Positions 25,653 to 33,942 of a DNA stretch of 39,918 bases are shown here, one piece after another. The stretch covers positions 1 through 39,918 of the forward strand of contig NZ_JASLCE010000078.1 in the NCBI RefSeq assembly GCF_030146175.1, written 5' to 3'. Each line of letters begins with the position of its first letter. The first letter of the stretch is position 1. The stretch is from Flavobacterium sp. GTDB lineage: Bacteria > Bacteroidota > Bacteroidia > Flavobacteriales > Flavobacteriaceae. The translations under genes were made by a program, and so were the position numbers. The notes under the pieces were generated by a model, which was not told the DNA's origin, did no database searches, and saw nothing but the letters and a program-made list of their open reading frames with translations.

Positions 25653-26900
25653 ATGCGCGCACATAACTTCAAAACCGTTGGTGAATTCGACCCACAGGAA
25701 TCCGTTTTACTCATATGGCCACTGGTACAATATGCCACTGTTTCCAAAGACTATGACATCGAAGCCGTAACCATTTCCATTATTTCCCATTTACTGGACA
25801 ATGTAGCCGTTATCGTTTCCTGTTATGACGAAGCCTCCAAAGAACGTGCCATACAGGAATTGAAAAATCACGCGATCGATACCGGGAAAATCAGTTTTAT
25901 GGTTTTCCCATCCGATTTTATTTACCCGCGGGATTTTGGAGCCGAAATACTTATCAATGAAAAAGGCGAACGCGCTGTAGTTGACTTTAACTTTGATTCC
26001 TACGGTTTTTTTCCGAACAACCATCCGATTTCCAAAAAGATGGAAGAATTCGACCGGGTTCATGCTAAATTTATCGATATCGAAGGTTTGATTTTTACGC
26101 GATTAACCAGTGAAGGCGGTGATCGGGAATTTAACGGAAATGGCATTTTAATGACCATTGAAGATACCGAAGTTACAAAACGCAACAAAGGCTGGACTAA
26201 AGAACAGGTGGAAGATGAATTTAAACGAATTTTTAACCTCGATAAGGTAATCTGGTTACCCTATGCCACTTATGACGACGAAGATATGCATGCCGGACCC
26301 ATTCCGGACGAAAACGGTGCATTCTTAGCCTATCGTTCGGCTTCGGCAAACGGTCATATTGATGAAATGTGTCGTTTTGTAAATCGAAATACCATCGTAT
26401 TGGCACATATCACAACAGAAGAAGCGTTACAAAGTCCGATTCATGCCTTAAATAAAGAACGACTGGATTTAGCTTATACGATACTGCAAAAAGAAACTGA
26501 TCAAAACGGAGACCCGTTTAACATCATACAAATGCCGGTTCCGGAACCCATTTATATTACGGTTAAAGAAGGTGACGACGTTTATGAAAATTATCATTTC
26601 CCTTATGATTTACTCCACGGCAAACTCAAAGACGGAAGTCCGTTTCCTCAGGAACGTATGAAAGTACTGCCGGCGTTGAGTTATTGTAATTTCCTGATTA
26701 CAAACAATCTGGTTATCGCTCAAAAATACTACCGCGAAGGTATGCCATATATCATAAAAGAAAAAGATGAAGCCGCTCTGGCCATTTTAAAAAACGTATT
26801 CCCGGATCGGAAAGTCATCGCAATCGACAGTATTGCCCTGAATTTATGCGGTGGCGGTATTCATTGCCATACGCGTAATGTCCCAAAAGTCAAGTTGTAA
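25653..26900 (+). CDS. Agmatine deiminase / peptidylarginine deiminase family protein (divergent)
   Basis: A 415-residue protein of the PAD_porph/AguA family, guanidine-modifying enzymes that hydrolyse agmatine or arginine side chains to ureido groups. The catalytic cysteine motif is at the C-terminus (GGGIHCHTRNVP, Cys405). SEGGDREFNGNG and ANGHIDEMCRF supply the usual acidic residues and histidine. PRDFGAEIL stands where typical agmatine deiminases have RDTGP, and the DEDMHAGPIPDENG segment is unusual, so the substrate may differ. No signal peptide is present, unlike the secreted Porphyromonas PAD. The frame opens with GTG at 25650, but ATG follows at 25653 and is preferred. Confidence 0.87.
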   Translation: MRAHNFKTVGEFDPQESVLLIWPLVQYATVSKDYDIEAVTISIISHLLDNVAVIVSCYDEASKERAIQELKNHAIDTGKISFMVFPSDFIYPRDFGAEILINEKGERAVVDFNFDSYGFFPNNHPISKKMEEFDRVHAKFIDIEGLIFTRLTSEGGDREFNGNGILMTIEDTEVTKRNKGWTKEQVEDEFKRIFNLDKVIWLPYATYDDEDMHAGPIPDENGAFLAYRSASANGHIDEMCRFVNRNTIVLAHITTEEALQSPIHALNKERLDLAYTILQKETDQNGDPFNIIQMPVPEPIYITVKEGDDVYENYHFPYDLLHGKLKDGSPFPQERMKVLPALSYCNFLITNNLVIAQKYYREGMPYIIKEKDEAALAILKNVFPDRKVIAIDSIALNLCGGGIHCHTRNVPKVKL

Positions 26901-26994
26901 ACAACGGTATTACAGCCTGAATTTTCCAATTGGGCAATCGGAAATTTATAGATAAATTAACACCAACCGACAGCATTATTTTTCCATAAACCGT

Positions 26995-27002
26995 TAAATT
27001 TG
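26995..27002 (+). promoter_or_regulatory. Promoter -7 box (TAAATTTG) before the GNAT-nucleotidase pair
   Basis: Exact TAnnTTTG match, 25 bases before the ATG at 27028. No TTG at -33. Confidence 0.5.
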
Positions 27003-27027
27003 ATCAACACACATTAGCCTATCTTCT

Positions 27028-27456
27028 ATGCCTATTCGAAAAGCAACTCTAGCCGACAGTTCAAAAATTCAGGATTTGCTGGCACAAATGGGCTATCCCG
27101 ATACTGGAAATTTTATCCTAAAAAAAATAGAAATTCTACTGTCACATCCCGATGAGGTTTTGTTCGTTTATGAAGAAGCCAACGAAGTACTCGCTTTTAT
27201 TTCGGTGCATTTTATTCCGCAACTGGCACTCGATGGCGATTTTGCGCGGATCAGTTATTTTTCCGTAGACGAAACCGCCCGTAGTAAAGGAATCGGGAAA
27301 GAAATGGAAGCCTATTGTGTGGCATTGGCACGGGAACGAAACTGTGATCGGATCGAATTGCACTCCCACTCCAGAAGAACCGAAGCACATCGGTTTTATG
27401 ACCGACAAGGGTATACCGAAGTGCCTAAATATTTAGTAAAATCGCTTAAATCATAA
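27028..27456 (+). CDS. GNAT family N-acetyltransferase
   Basis: A 142-residue acetyltransferase. The acetyl-CoA binding motif A is ISYFSVDETARSKGIGKEME (Q/RxxGxG/A in the form RSKGIG), and motif B is AHRFYDRQGYTEVPKYLV. The acceptor is unknown. It has its own promoter box and is followed after six bases by the nucleotidase-like gene, so the two probably share a transcript. Confidence 0.9.
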   Translation: MPIRKATLADSSKIQDLLAQMGYPDTGNFILKKIEILLSHPDEVLFVYEEANEVLAFISVHFIPQLALDGDFARISYFSVDETARSKGIGKEMEAYCVALARERNCDRIELHSHSRRTEAHRFYDRQGYTEVPKYLVKSLKS

Positions 27457-27462
27457 TACCAT

Positions 27463-27981
27463 ATGAAACAACGCTTATTAGTGGATATGGACGGCGTCCT
27501 GGCCGATATATATGCCCAATTGATAGAATTCGAATACCAGGAACTTGGCATCCGCCAATCTTACGAAAAAATGAATGGAACATCAGAAGTCGACACTTTT
27601 AAAAATGCTTTAGAATATATTTTTAGTGACGGTTTTTTTAGAAACCTACCGGTTATGGAAGGTAGTGTCGAAGTAATGCGACAACTCAATGAGAAATACG
27701 AACTGTTTATTGTGAGCGCTGCTATGGAATTTCCCAAAAGCCTTACAGACAAATTCTATTGGTTGGAAGAACATTTCCCGTTTCTCCACTGGAAACAAAT
27801 CGTAATGTGTGGTTCGAAAACGGTTGTAAAAGGGGATATCATGATTGATGATCACTTTAAAAACCTGGATTATTTTAACGGAAAAACCCTGTTGTTTTCC
27901 CAGCCGCATAATATTTCCGGAAATACAAAAAATCATACGCGTGTAGACAGTTGGTCGGATGTTGCAAAAATTTTATTGTAA
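27463..27981 (+). CDS. 5'(3')-deoxyribonucleotidase-like HAD protein
   Basis: A 172-residue HAD-fold phosphatase resembling the NT5C deoxyribonucleotidase family. The nucleophile motif is LLVDMDGVLADIY (Asp8 and Asp10). A threonine/serine motif 2 follows in FIVSAAMEFP, and motif 4 is GDIMIDDHFKNL. Such enzymes remove the phosphate from (deoxy)nucleoside monophosphates and help balance nucleotide pools. The length is right for the family. It is translated six bases after the GNAT gene. Confidence 0.9.
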   Translation: MKQRLLVDMDGVLADIYAQLIEFEYQELGIRQSYEKMNGTSEVDTFKNALEYIFSDGFFRNLPVMEGSVEVMRQLNEKYELFIVSAAMEFPKSLTDKFYWLEEHFPFLHWKQIVMCGSKTVVKGDIMIDDHFKNLDYFNGKTLLFSQPHNISGNTKNHTRVDSWSDVAKILL

Positions 27982-28057
27982 AATACTTAAACTATCACCA
28001 TAGTTACCTTCTTGCAACCGCTTACCTTTACCTAGTAAAACTTTAAAAATCAAAGCA

Positions 28058-28816
28058 ATGGCTCAAAAAATAGTACTTGTAACCGGCGGAAGCCGCGGAC
28101 TTGGCAAAAATATGGTACTGCAACTGGCTCAAAAAGGACTGGATGTCGTACTAACCTATAACAGTAAAAAAGAAGAAGCAATCGAAGTGGTCAAAGAAAT
28201 CGAGCAATACGGCCGAAAGGCAGCAGCCGTTCAGCTAAATGTATCCGATATCGCATCGTTTGACGCTTTTTGGACAACCGTTCAGCAGACTTTAAAAACA
28301 CATTTTCAGGCCGATCATTTTGATTATCTGGTAAATAATGCCGGAATCGGAATTCACGCTTCTTTTGAAGCTACCACCGAAGAACAGTTTGATACCTTAA
28401 TGGGAATTCAGTTTAAAGGGCCATTTTTCCTTACTCAAAAAGCCTTACCACTTATGGCTAATGGCGGTGGTATTGTAAATATTTCGACCGGACTGGCTCG
28501 TTTTTCATTTCCGGGTTATGCCGCTTATGCTTCGATGAAAGGTGCTATTGAAACTTTAACCAAATACCAGGCTAAAGAATTAGGTTCCCGAGGAATCCGC
28601 GTGAATGTGGTCGCTCCGGGTGCTATCGAAACTGATTTTGGTGGCGGTGTGGTTCGCGATAATGCCGAAATGAACAAAAACATTGCTGCGGCAACCGCAT
28701 TAGGACGTGTTGGTTTACCGGACGATATTGGCGGTGTAGTTGCTTTCCTTTGTACCGATGACGCGCGCTGGATTAACGCACAACGTATTGAAGTTTCCGG
28801 AGGAATGATGTTATAA
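28058..28816 (+). CDS. Short-chain dehydrogenase/reductase (SDR family)
   Basis: A 252-residue NAD(P)-dependent oxidoreductase of the classical SDR type. The cofactor motif TGGSRGLG is at residues 9-16, NNAGIG follows the central strand, and catalytic Ser is in VNISTGLAR. The Tyr-Lys pair is in GYAAYASMKGAIE. VVAPGAIETDF and a C-terminal IEVSGGMML complete the fold. The basic Ser-Arg near the glycine motif hints at NADP. The substrate is unknown. It is a single gene with a terminator shared with the convergent mutase gene. Confidence 0.93.
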   Translation: MAQKIVLVTGGSRGLGKNMVLQLAQKGLDVVLTYNSKKEEAIEVVKEIEQYGRKAAAVQLNVSDIASFDAFWTTVQQTLKTHFQADHFDYLVNNAGIGIHASFEATTEEQFDTLMGIQFKGPFFLTQKALPLMANGGGIVNISTGLARFSFPGYAAYASMKGAIETLTKYQAKELGSRGIRVNVVAPGAIETDFGGGVVRDNAEMNKNIAAATALGRVGLPDDIGGVVAFLCTDDARWINAQRIEVSGGMML

Positions 28817-28846
28817 AACGAAAGGACGCTTGCTCCTAAAAAATAA

Positions 28847-28880
28847 AACCTGTCCGCTTTTAAGCGAACAGGTTTTTTAT
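28847..28880. terminator. Bidirectional terminator between the SDR and mutase genes
   Basis: Stem AACCTGTCCGCTT (28847-28859) / AAGCGAACAGGTT (28862-28874) with one internal mismatch and a two-base loop, followed by a T-run; A-rich sequence on the other side lets it serve the minus-strand gene too. Confidence 0.85.
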
Positions 28881-28896
28881 TTATATAATCCCGGTT

Positions 28897-30285
28897 TTAG
28901 ATTCCGGCAATTTCTTTGATCTCATCGATAATTCGCAACGCCAGTTTATCAGCTTGTTCCTGTGTAGGTGCTTCGGTATAGATACGGATAATCGGTTCCG
29001 TATTCGACTTTCTCAAATGTACCCAGTCTTCCGCGAAATCAATCTTCACACCATCTACAGTCGAAATATTCTCATGTTGGTATTTCGCCGTCATGGCTTT
29101 TAAAATGGCATCTACATCGATTTGTGGTGTTAACTCGATTTTATTTTTACTCATAAAATACTGTGGATAACCGGCTCTTAATTCGGCCACCGATTGCTCT
29201 TGTCCGGCCAGATAGGTCAGGAATAAAGCGACACCAACCAAAGCATCACGCCCGTAGTGTGCTTCCGGATAAATAATACCACCGTTACCTTCACCACCGA
29301 TAATCGCGTTATTCTTTTTCATCAGTTCCACAACATTCACCTCTCCCACCGCACTGGCTTCGTAGGTTCCGTTGTGTTTCTGCGTTATGTCGCGTAACGC
29401 TCGGGACGACGACATATTCGAAACGGTATTTCCGGGCGTACGACTCAACACATAATCGGCCACGGCTACCAGTGTATATTCTTCTCCAAACATTTCTCCA
29501 TCATTGGAAATAAACGCCAATCGGTCTACATCCGGATCAACTACAATACCGAAATCGGCTTGTTCTTTTACCACCAATTCGCAGATATCTCCCAAATGTT
29601 CCTTTAACGGCTCCGGATTGTGTGGAAAATGACCATTTGGTTCGCAATACAAACGTACCACTTCCACGCCCATTTGCTCCAGTAATTTCGGAATGATGAT
29701 CCCTCCGGAGGAATTCACACCATCGACAACCACTTTGTATTTTTTCTTTTTTACCGCTTCGGCATCTACCAAGGCTAAATTCAATACCTCATCGATATGA
29801 ATGTCCATATAGGCGTCGTTTTCGGTAATCGTTCCCAAATGATCCACATCCGAAAAATCGAACGCTTCACTTTCGGCAATTTCCAGAATTTTAGCACCAT
29901 CGGCGCCATTTAAAAACTCGCCTTTATCATTTAATAATTTTAACGCATTCCATTGTTTCGGGTTATGCGAAGCCGTTAGAATGATTCCGCCATCGGCTTT
30001 TTCCAACGGAACGGCAACTTCAACAGTTGGCGTTGTCGATAATCCCAAATCGATAACATCAATTCCAAGACCTATCAGTGTATTTACGACCAGATTGTGA
30101 ATCATCGGCCCTGAAATCCGGGCATCGCGACCAATCACAACGGTTAATTTTTCCTTATTGCTATTTTGTTTTAAAAACGTTCCATAGGCGGAAGCGAATT
30201 TTACCGCATCCACAGGTGTTAAGTTATCACCAGTTTTTCCTCCTATTGTTCCTCGAATACCGGAAATCGATTTTATCAGTGTCAT
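28897..30285 (-). CDS. glmM: Phosphoglucosamine mutase (GlmM-type alpha-D-phosphohexomutase)
   Basis: Interconverts glucosamine 6-phosphate and glucosamine 1-phosphate on the way to UDP-GlcNAc for the cell wall and lipid A. The 462-residue protein has the active serine Ser106 in TASHNPKQWNALK. It also has the metal loop VDPDVDRLAF, the sugar-binding EGNGGIIYPE and the phosphate-binding RKSNTEPIIRIYTEAP. SNTEP rather than SGTEP is the variant seen in archaeal and Bacteroidota members. Phosphomannomutase or phosphoglucomutase activity cannot be excluded. It has its own promoter box and is divergent from the ACP phosphodiesterase gene. Confidence 0.9.
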   Translation of the reverse strand: MTLIKSISGIRGTIGGKTGDNLTPVDAVKFASAYGTFLKQNSNKEKLTVVIGRDARISGPMIHNLVVNTLIGLGIDVIDLGLSTTPTVEVAVPLEKADGGIILTASHNPKQWNALKLLNDKGEFLNGADGAKILEIAESEAFDFSDVDHLGTITENDAYMDIHIDEVLNLALVDAEAVKKKKYKVVVDGVNSSGGIIIPKLLEQMGVEVVRLYCEPNGHFPHNPEPLKEHLGDICELVVKEQADFGIVVDPDVDRLAFISNDGEMFGEEYTLVAVADYVLSRTPGNTVSNMSSSRALRDITQKHNGTYEASAVGEVNVVELMKKNNAIIGGEGNGGIIYPEAHYGRDALVGVALFLTYLAGQEQSVAELRAGYPQYFMSKNKIELTPQIDVDAILKAMTAKYQHENISTVDGVKIDFAEDWVHLRKSNTEPIIRIYTEAPTQEQADKLALRIIDEIKEIAGI

Positions 30286-30319
30286 ATATGCTATTGGGGA
30301 TTAAAATTCAAAATCATCA

Positions 30320-30327
30320 CAAATATA
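30320..30327 (-). promoter_or_regulatory. Promoter -7 box of glmM (TATATTTG)
   Basis: Exact TAnnTTTG match on the minus strand, 35 bases before the ATG at 30285. On the other strand of this 250-base divergent gap only a one-mismatch box (TACATTTA, 30491-30498) is seen for the plus-strand gene. Confidence 0.5.
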
Positions 30328-30535
30328 AAAAGTTGTCGGCGTAGTACCCTATTCTAATCCTTTTTTTATTCTGTAACATTTTTTAGTTTTAAAAAAGCAC
30401 GTACCATTCTGAAATAATGTAAAGCAAAGGACATCGGTTGAATCCGGCAAACCTTCCCTTTTTCGATACTGTTTTTAGAAAAGTTATCGTTACATTTACA
30501 AACCAGAGTCCACAATGACTGAAATGTAAATACTA

Positions 30536-31138
30536 ATGAACTTTTTAGCCCATATCTATTTATCCGGAGATCATGATCTGATTAAAATTGGCAACTTTAT
30601 GGCCGATGGTATTCGCGGTAATGATTACCGAAACTTTAACCCGGATATTCAAAAAGGCATACTGTTACACCGTGCGATCGATACCTTTACCGATGCGCAT
30701 CCGATTTTCAGAAAAAGTAAACACCGACTGCATGAAGCCTACGGTCATTATTCGGGGGTGATTATGGATGTTTTTTATGATCATTTCCTAGCTAAAAACT
30801 GGGATCGGTATTCCGAAATCCCTCTGGAAACCTATGTTTCGGCATTTTATTCGTCTTTAAAAGAGCATTATGATTTGCTAACCGATAAAACCAAAGGACT
30901 AATGCCGTATATGATTGAACGGAACTGGTTGGTTAGCTATGCCTCCATAGACGGCATTGCGACCATACTTTTCCAAATGGATCAGCGTACAAAAAACCGT
31001 TCCCGTATGCAATATTCCGTACGGGAATTACAGGAATACTATGTCAACTTTGAAATCGAATTCACCCTTTTCTTTGAAGAAATAAAACAATTTGCAACCG
31101 ATAAATTAGCGGAAATTACGCATGACTTTTCTAACTGA
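30536..31138 (+). CDS. Acyl carrier protein phosphodiesterase (AcpH family)
   Basis: A 200-residue HD-like hydrolase of the AcpH/DUF479 family. E. coli AcpH removes the 4'-phosphopantetheine arm from acyl carrier protein. Conserved parts are the start MNFLAHIYLS, GNFMADGIRG, ILLHRAIDTFTDAHP and GVIMDVFYDHFLAKNW, which provide the metal-binding His and Asp residues. The length matches the family. Its 3' end overlaps the AlkD-like gene by 17 bases in another frame, so the two are probably translated together. Confidence 0.92.
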   Translation: MNFLAHIYLSGDHDLIKIGNFMADGIRGNDYRNFNPDIQKGILLHRAIDTFTDAHPIFRKSKHRLHEAYGHYSGVIMDVFYDHFLAKNWDRYSEIPLETYVSAFYSSLKEHYDLLTDKTKGLMPYMIERNWLVSYASIDGIATILFQMDQRTKNRSRMQYSVRELQEYYVNFEIEFTLFFEEIKQFATDKLAEITHDFSN

Positions 31139-31787
31139 TCTTACACAAGCTTTCCGCGAAAATGCTTCGGCAGACAATGCCGGACCGATGGAAGCCTATA
31201 TGAAACATCATTTTCAATTTTACGGCATCAAAGCGCCTTTGCGAAAACAAATCACCAAACAAATCGGATCACAACATAAAACCGAAGTCAAAAACAATGC
31301 CCGTGAAATTGGTTTGACACTCTTACAACAGCAACAAAGAGAGTTTCATTATGCCGCTATGGAAATACTGGAAAAGGAACTGCGCGGAAAATTTGTAAAA
31401 AAGGATATCGAGCTGATCGAAAAGACCCTCACCACCGATTCATGGTGGGATACCGTCGATTTTCTAGCCAAATACCTGTTGGGCAATTATCTGTTGCAAT
31501 TTCCCGAAGAAACCGAAACCGTCGTGGCTCGGTTTTCCGATTCCGAAAACATGTGGTTAAACCGCTCCGCTATACTTTTTCAATTGGGTTATAAAAACAA
31601 AACCGATGTCGCCCTATTGTTTGCCTTATGCGAAAAACATTCCGGTTCCGGCGAATTTTTTATCCAAAAAGCAATCGGATGGGCGCTACGGGAATATGCC
31701 AAAACCGACCCGAAAACCGTTATAAAATTTGTTTCGGACACCACTTTAAAACCATTAAGCAAACGGGAAGCTTTAAAAAATTTATAA
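31122..31787 (+). CDS. DNA alkylation repair protein (AlkD-like)
   Basis: A 221-residue all-helical HEAT-like repeat protein of the AlkD family, DNA glycosylases that remove N3- and N7-alkylated purines without base flipping. Family landmarks are YGIKAPLRKQI, the TDSWWDTVDFLAKYLLG segment (tryptophan and aspartate that face the DNA), MWLNRSAILFQL with the conserved arginine, and FIQKAIGWALREYAK. It overlaps the ACP phosphodiesterase gene by 17 bases. Whether it is a glycosylase or only binds DNA is not settled by sequence. Confidence 0.9.
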   Translation: MTFLTDLTQAFRENASADNAGPMEAYMKHHFQFYGIKAPLRKQITKQIGSQHKTEVKNNAREIGLTLLQQQQREFHYAAMEILEKELRGKFVKKDIELIEKTLTTDSWWDTVDFLAKYLLGNYLLQFPEETETVVARFSDSENMWLNRSAILFQLGYKNKTDVALLFALCEKHSGSGEFFIQKAIGWALREYAKTDPKTVIKFVSDTTLKPLSKREALKNL

Positions 31788-31868
31788 CGTTTTTAAAATG
31801 ATACTGGTCCAAAAGGCTTAATTTAGCAGTTTCAAGTTTCCGAAACGGATCATCTAAACCTTGCTACA

Positions 31869-33689
31869 ATGCCGAATAAAAACGTCTCGCCTATAATCCT
31901 TTTTTTGCGAAAAAACTTAAAGCGTTTAGAAGCCTCGTTATTTTTCTTAAAAGCTATTTTAAACAACCGACAGTTTATTTATTTATCCTGTATTTTAGTG
32001 GCTTTATCTTCGGCTTTAGCGGTAATCGTACTAAAAACATTTGCGCACTCGGTATTCCGTTTTGCGAATTATATCGATAATATACTTCACTTACCGTATA
32101 GTAACAGTATCCTACCAATCGTCGGGATTTTACTGACTGCCTTTGTGATCAAAAAATTTCTGGACGGAAGTATCGAAAAAGGTACGTCACAGATTATGAT
32201 TGCCGTAGCTAAAAAATCGGGTATCATGCCCCGGAAACAGATGTATGCGCAGATCATTACCAGTTCCCTTACGGTAGGCTTGGGAGGATCGGCCGGATTG
32301 GAGTCACCGATTACCATTACCGGAGCGGCTTTCGGATCGAACTATGCGCAAAAATACCGTTTGAATTACAAAGACCGGACGCTTTTATTAGCCTGTGGTG
32401 TGGCCGCTGGTATTGCCGCCGCGTTTAACGCTCCAATTGCCGGTGTATTGTTTGCCATTGAAGTGATTCTGGCCGATATGAGTGTTACCGCTTTTATCCC
32501 GATTATGATTTCGGCCGCAACCGGATCGTTGGTCACCAATGTACTTTTAAAAGAGGATATTCTTTTATCCTTCCACCAACAGCTCACTTTTGATTATCAC
32601 AATATTCCCTATTATATTGCCATTGGAATTTTTGCCGGACTGGTATCGGTTTACCACGCCCGGACGTTCCGAAAGGTCGAGCATTTTTTTGACCGTTATA
32701 AAAACAAAACCTATAAAAAAGCACTGATTGGTGCTTCAATGCTGGCCATACTGATTTTCTTTTTTCCAACCCTCTTTGGAGAAGGATATGAAAGCATTAA
32801 AATACTATCGAACGGAAATCCGAGTAAAATACTCGAAAACACGCTTTTAAACTCGTTTAAAGACAACGATATCATTCTGTTGGTATTTGTAGGTGCTACA
32901 ATGTTTTTAAAAGTTTTTGCGACCGGACTCACGTTAGGAAGCGGTGGAAACGGTGGTAACTTCGCACCTTCCCTGTTTGTAGGTTCCTATCTCGGCTTTT
33001 GCGTCGCGAAATTTTTTAGTTTAATCGGATTATCAGACAACCTTCCGGTTAGTAATTTTACCATTGTTGGAATGGCTGGCGTGCTAAGTGGCCTATTCCA
33101 CGCGCCTTTAACTGCTATTTTCCTTATTGCTGAAATCACCGGCGGTTATGGATTAATGGTTCCGTTATTGATCGTTTCGTCTATCAGTTTTGCGATTACC
33201 AAAAAAATGGAAATTCATTCGATGGATATTAAAAATCTGGCTGATAAAGGTCAGGTATTTACCAGTGATAAAGACAAAAACATTCTTTCTTCGATTGATT
33301 TATCGAAACATATCCGCAATGATTTTACAACAATTACTTCGGATTCGAAACTGGAAAATATTGTCGATTTACTTTCGAATACCCGACAGAACCTTTTTCC
33401 GATAGTAAACGAAAAAGAAGAATTAACCGGTGTGATTAATTTTGATTCCATCCGAAATATTATTTTCAAGCCTTTCCAAATCAAATACACCTCGTTACAG
33501 GATGTAACCGAAAAACCGGAAGCTGTTATCTGTTATGACGAAATCATGGAAACGGTAATGGAGAAATTCGAAACCTATCATACCGACATCCTTTTTGTTT
33601 TAAAAGACAAAAAATACCTGGGTTATATTTCCAAAATCGAAGTACTGGAAAGCTATCGTGAAAAGTTAAAAGACATGCGAATCGAATAA
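31869..33689 (+). CDS. ClC-family chloride channel/transporter with CBS pair
   Basis: A 606-residue membrane protein with the ClC core (about residues 35-450) and two C-terminal CBS domains (about 470-600), which usually bind nucleotides and regulate gating. The external gating glutamate is present (Glu145 in GGSAGLESPITITG), which favours a chloride/proton exchanger. GVAAGIAAAFNAPIAGVLFAIE and GSGGNGGNFAPSLFVG are strongly conserved. The first selectivity-filter motif, usually GSGIP, is not seen; the corresponding stretch reads KGTSQIM. It is transcribed alone, 81 bases after the AlkD-like gene. Confidence 0.93.
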   Translation: MPNKNVSPIILFLRKNLKRLEASLFFLKAILNNRQFIYLSCILVALSSALAVIVLKTFAHSVFRFANYIDNILHLPYSNSILPIVGILLTAFVIKKFLDGSIEKGTSQIMIAVAKKSGIMPRKQMYAQIITSSLTVGLGGSAGLESPITITGAAFGSNYAQKYRLNYKDRTLLLACGVAAGIAAAFNAPIAGVLFAIEVILADMSVTAFIPIMISAATGSLVTNVLLKEDILLSFHQQLTFDYHNIPYYIAIGIFAGLVSVYHARTFRKVEHFFDRYKNKTYKKALIGASMLAILIFFFPTLFGEGYESIKILSNGNPSKILENTLLNSFKDNDIILLVFVGATMFLKVFATGLTLGSGGNGGNFAPSLFVGSYLGFCVAKFFSLIGLSDNLPVSNFTIVGMAGVLSGLFHAPLTAIFLIAEITGGYGLMVPLLIVSSISFAITKKMEIHSMDIKNLADKGQVFTSDKDKNILSSIDLSKHIRNDFTTITSDSKLENIVDLLSNTRQNLFPIVNEKEELTGVINFDSIRNIIFKPFQIKYTSLQDVTEKPEAVICYDEIMETVMEKFETYHTDILFVLKDKKYLGYISKIEVLESYREKLKDMRIE

Positions 33690-33916
33690 TAGCCGATTAT
33701 CGCCATAAAACCCATCATTATTTACCCGATCTTCAGAAGATTTTACAGAACATTTACAACGAAAAAAACTTTCGCTCCGGATTCTTTGTAAGAATAGTTA
33801 TCTATTGGGAATCAAATGCTTTTTAGTTTGGTTTTGCGATCTCAACCTGGCATTCCACTACTAAAAAATAACAAAAATTTCTTTCTTCGGGACGTCTCAA
33901 ATCGCGCTCAAAACAG

Positions 33917-33924
33917 TACCTTTG
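33917..33924 (+). promoter_or_regulatory. Promoter -7 box of uvrA (TACCTTTG)
   Basis: Exact TAnnTTTG match, 18 bases before the ATG at 33943. It covers the alternative TTG start at 33922, which therefore cannot be used from this promoter. The rest of the 33690-33942 gap shows no further clear element. Confidence 0.55.
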
Positions 33925-33942
33925 CGTTTTGCTCGATTTTTT

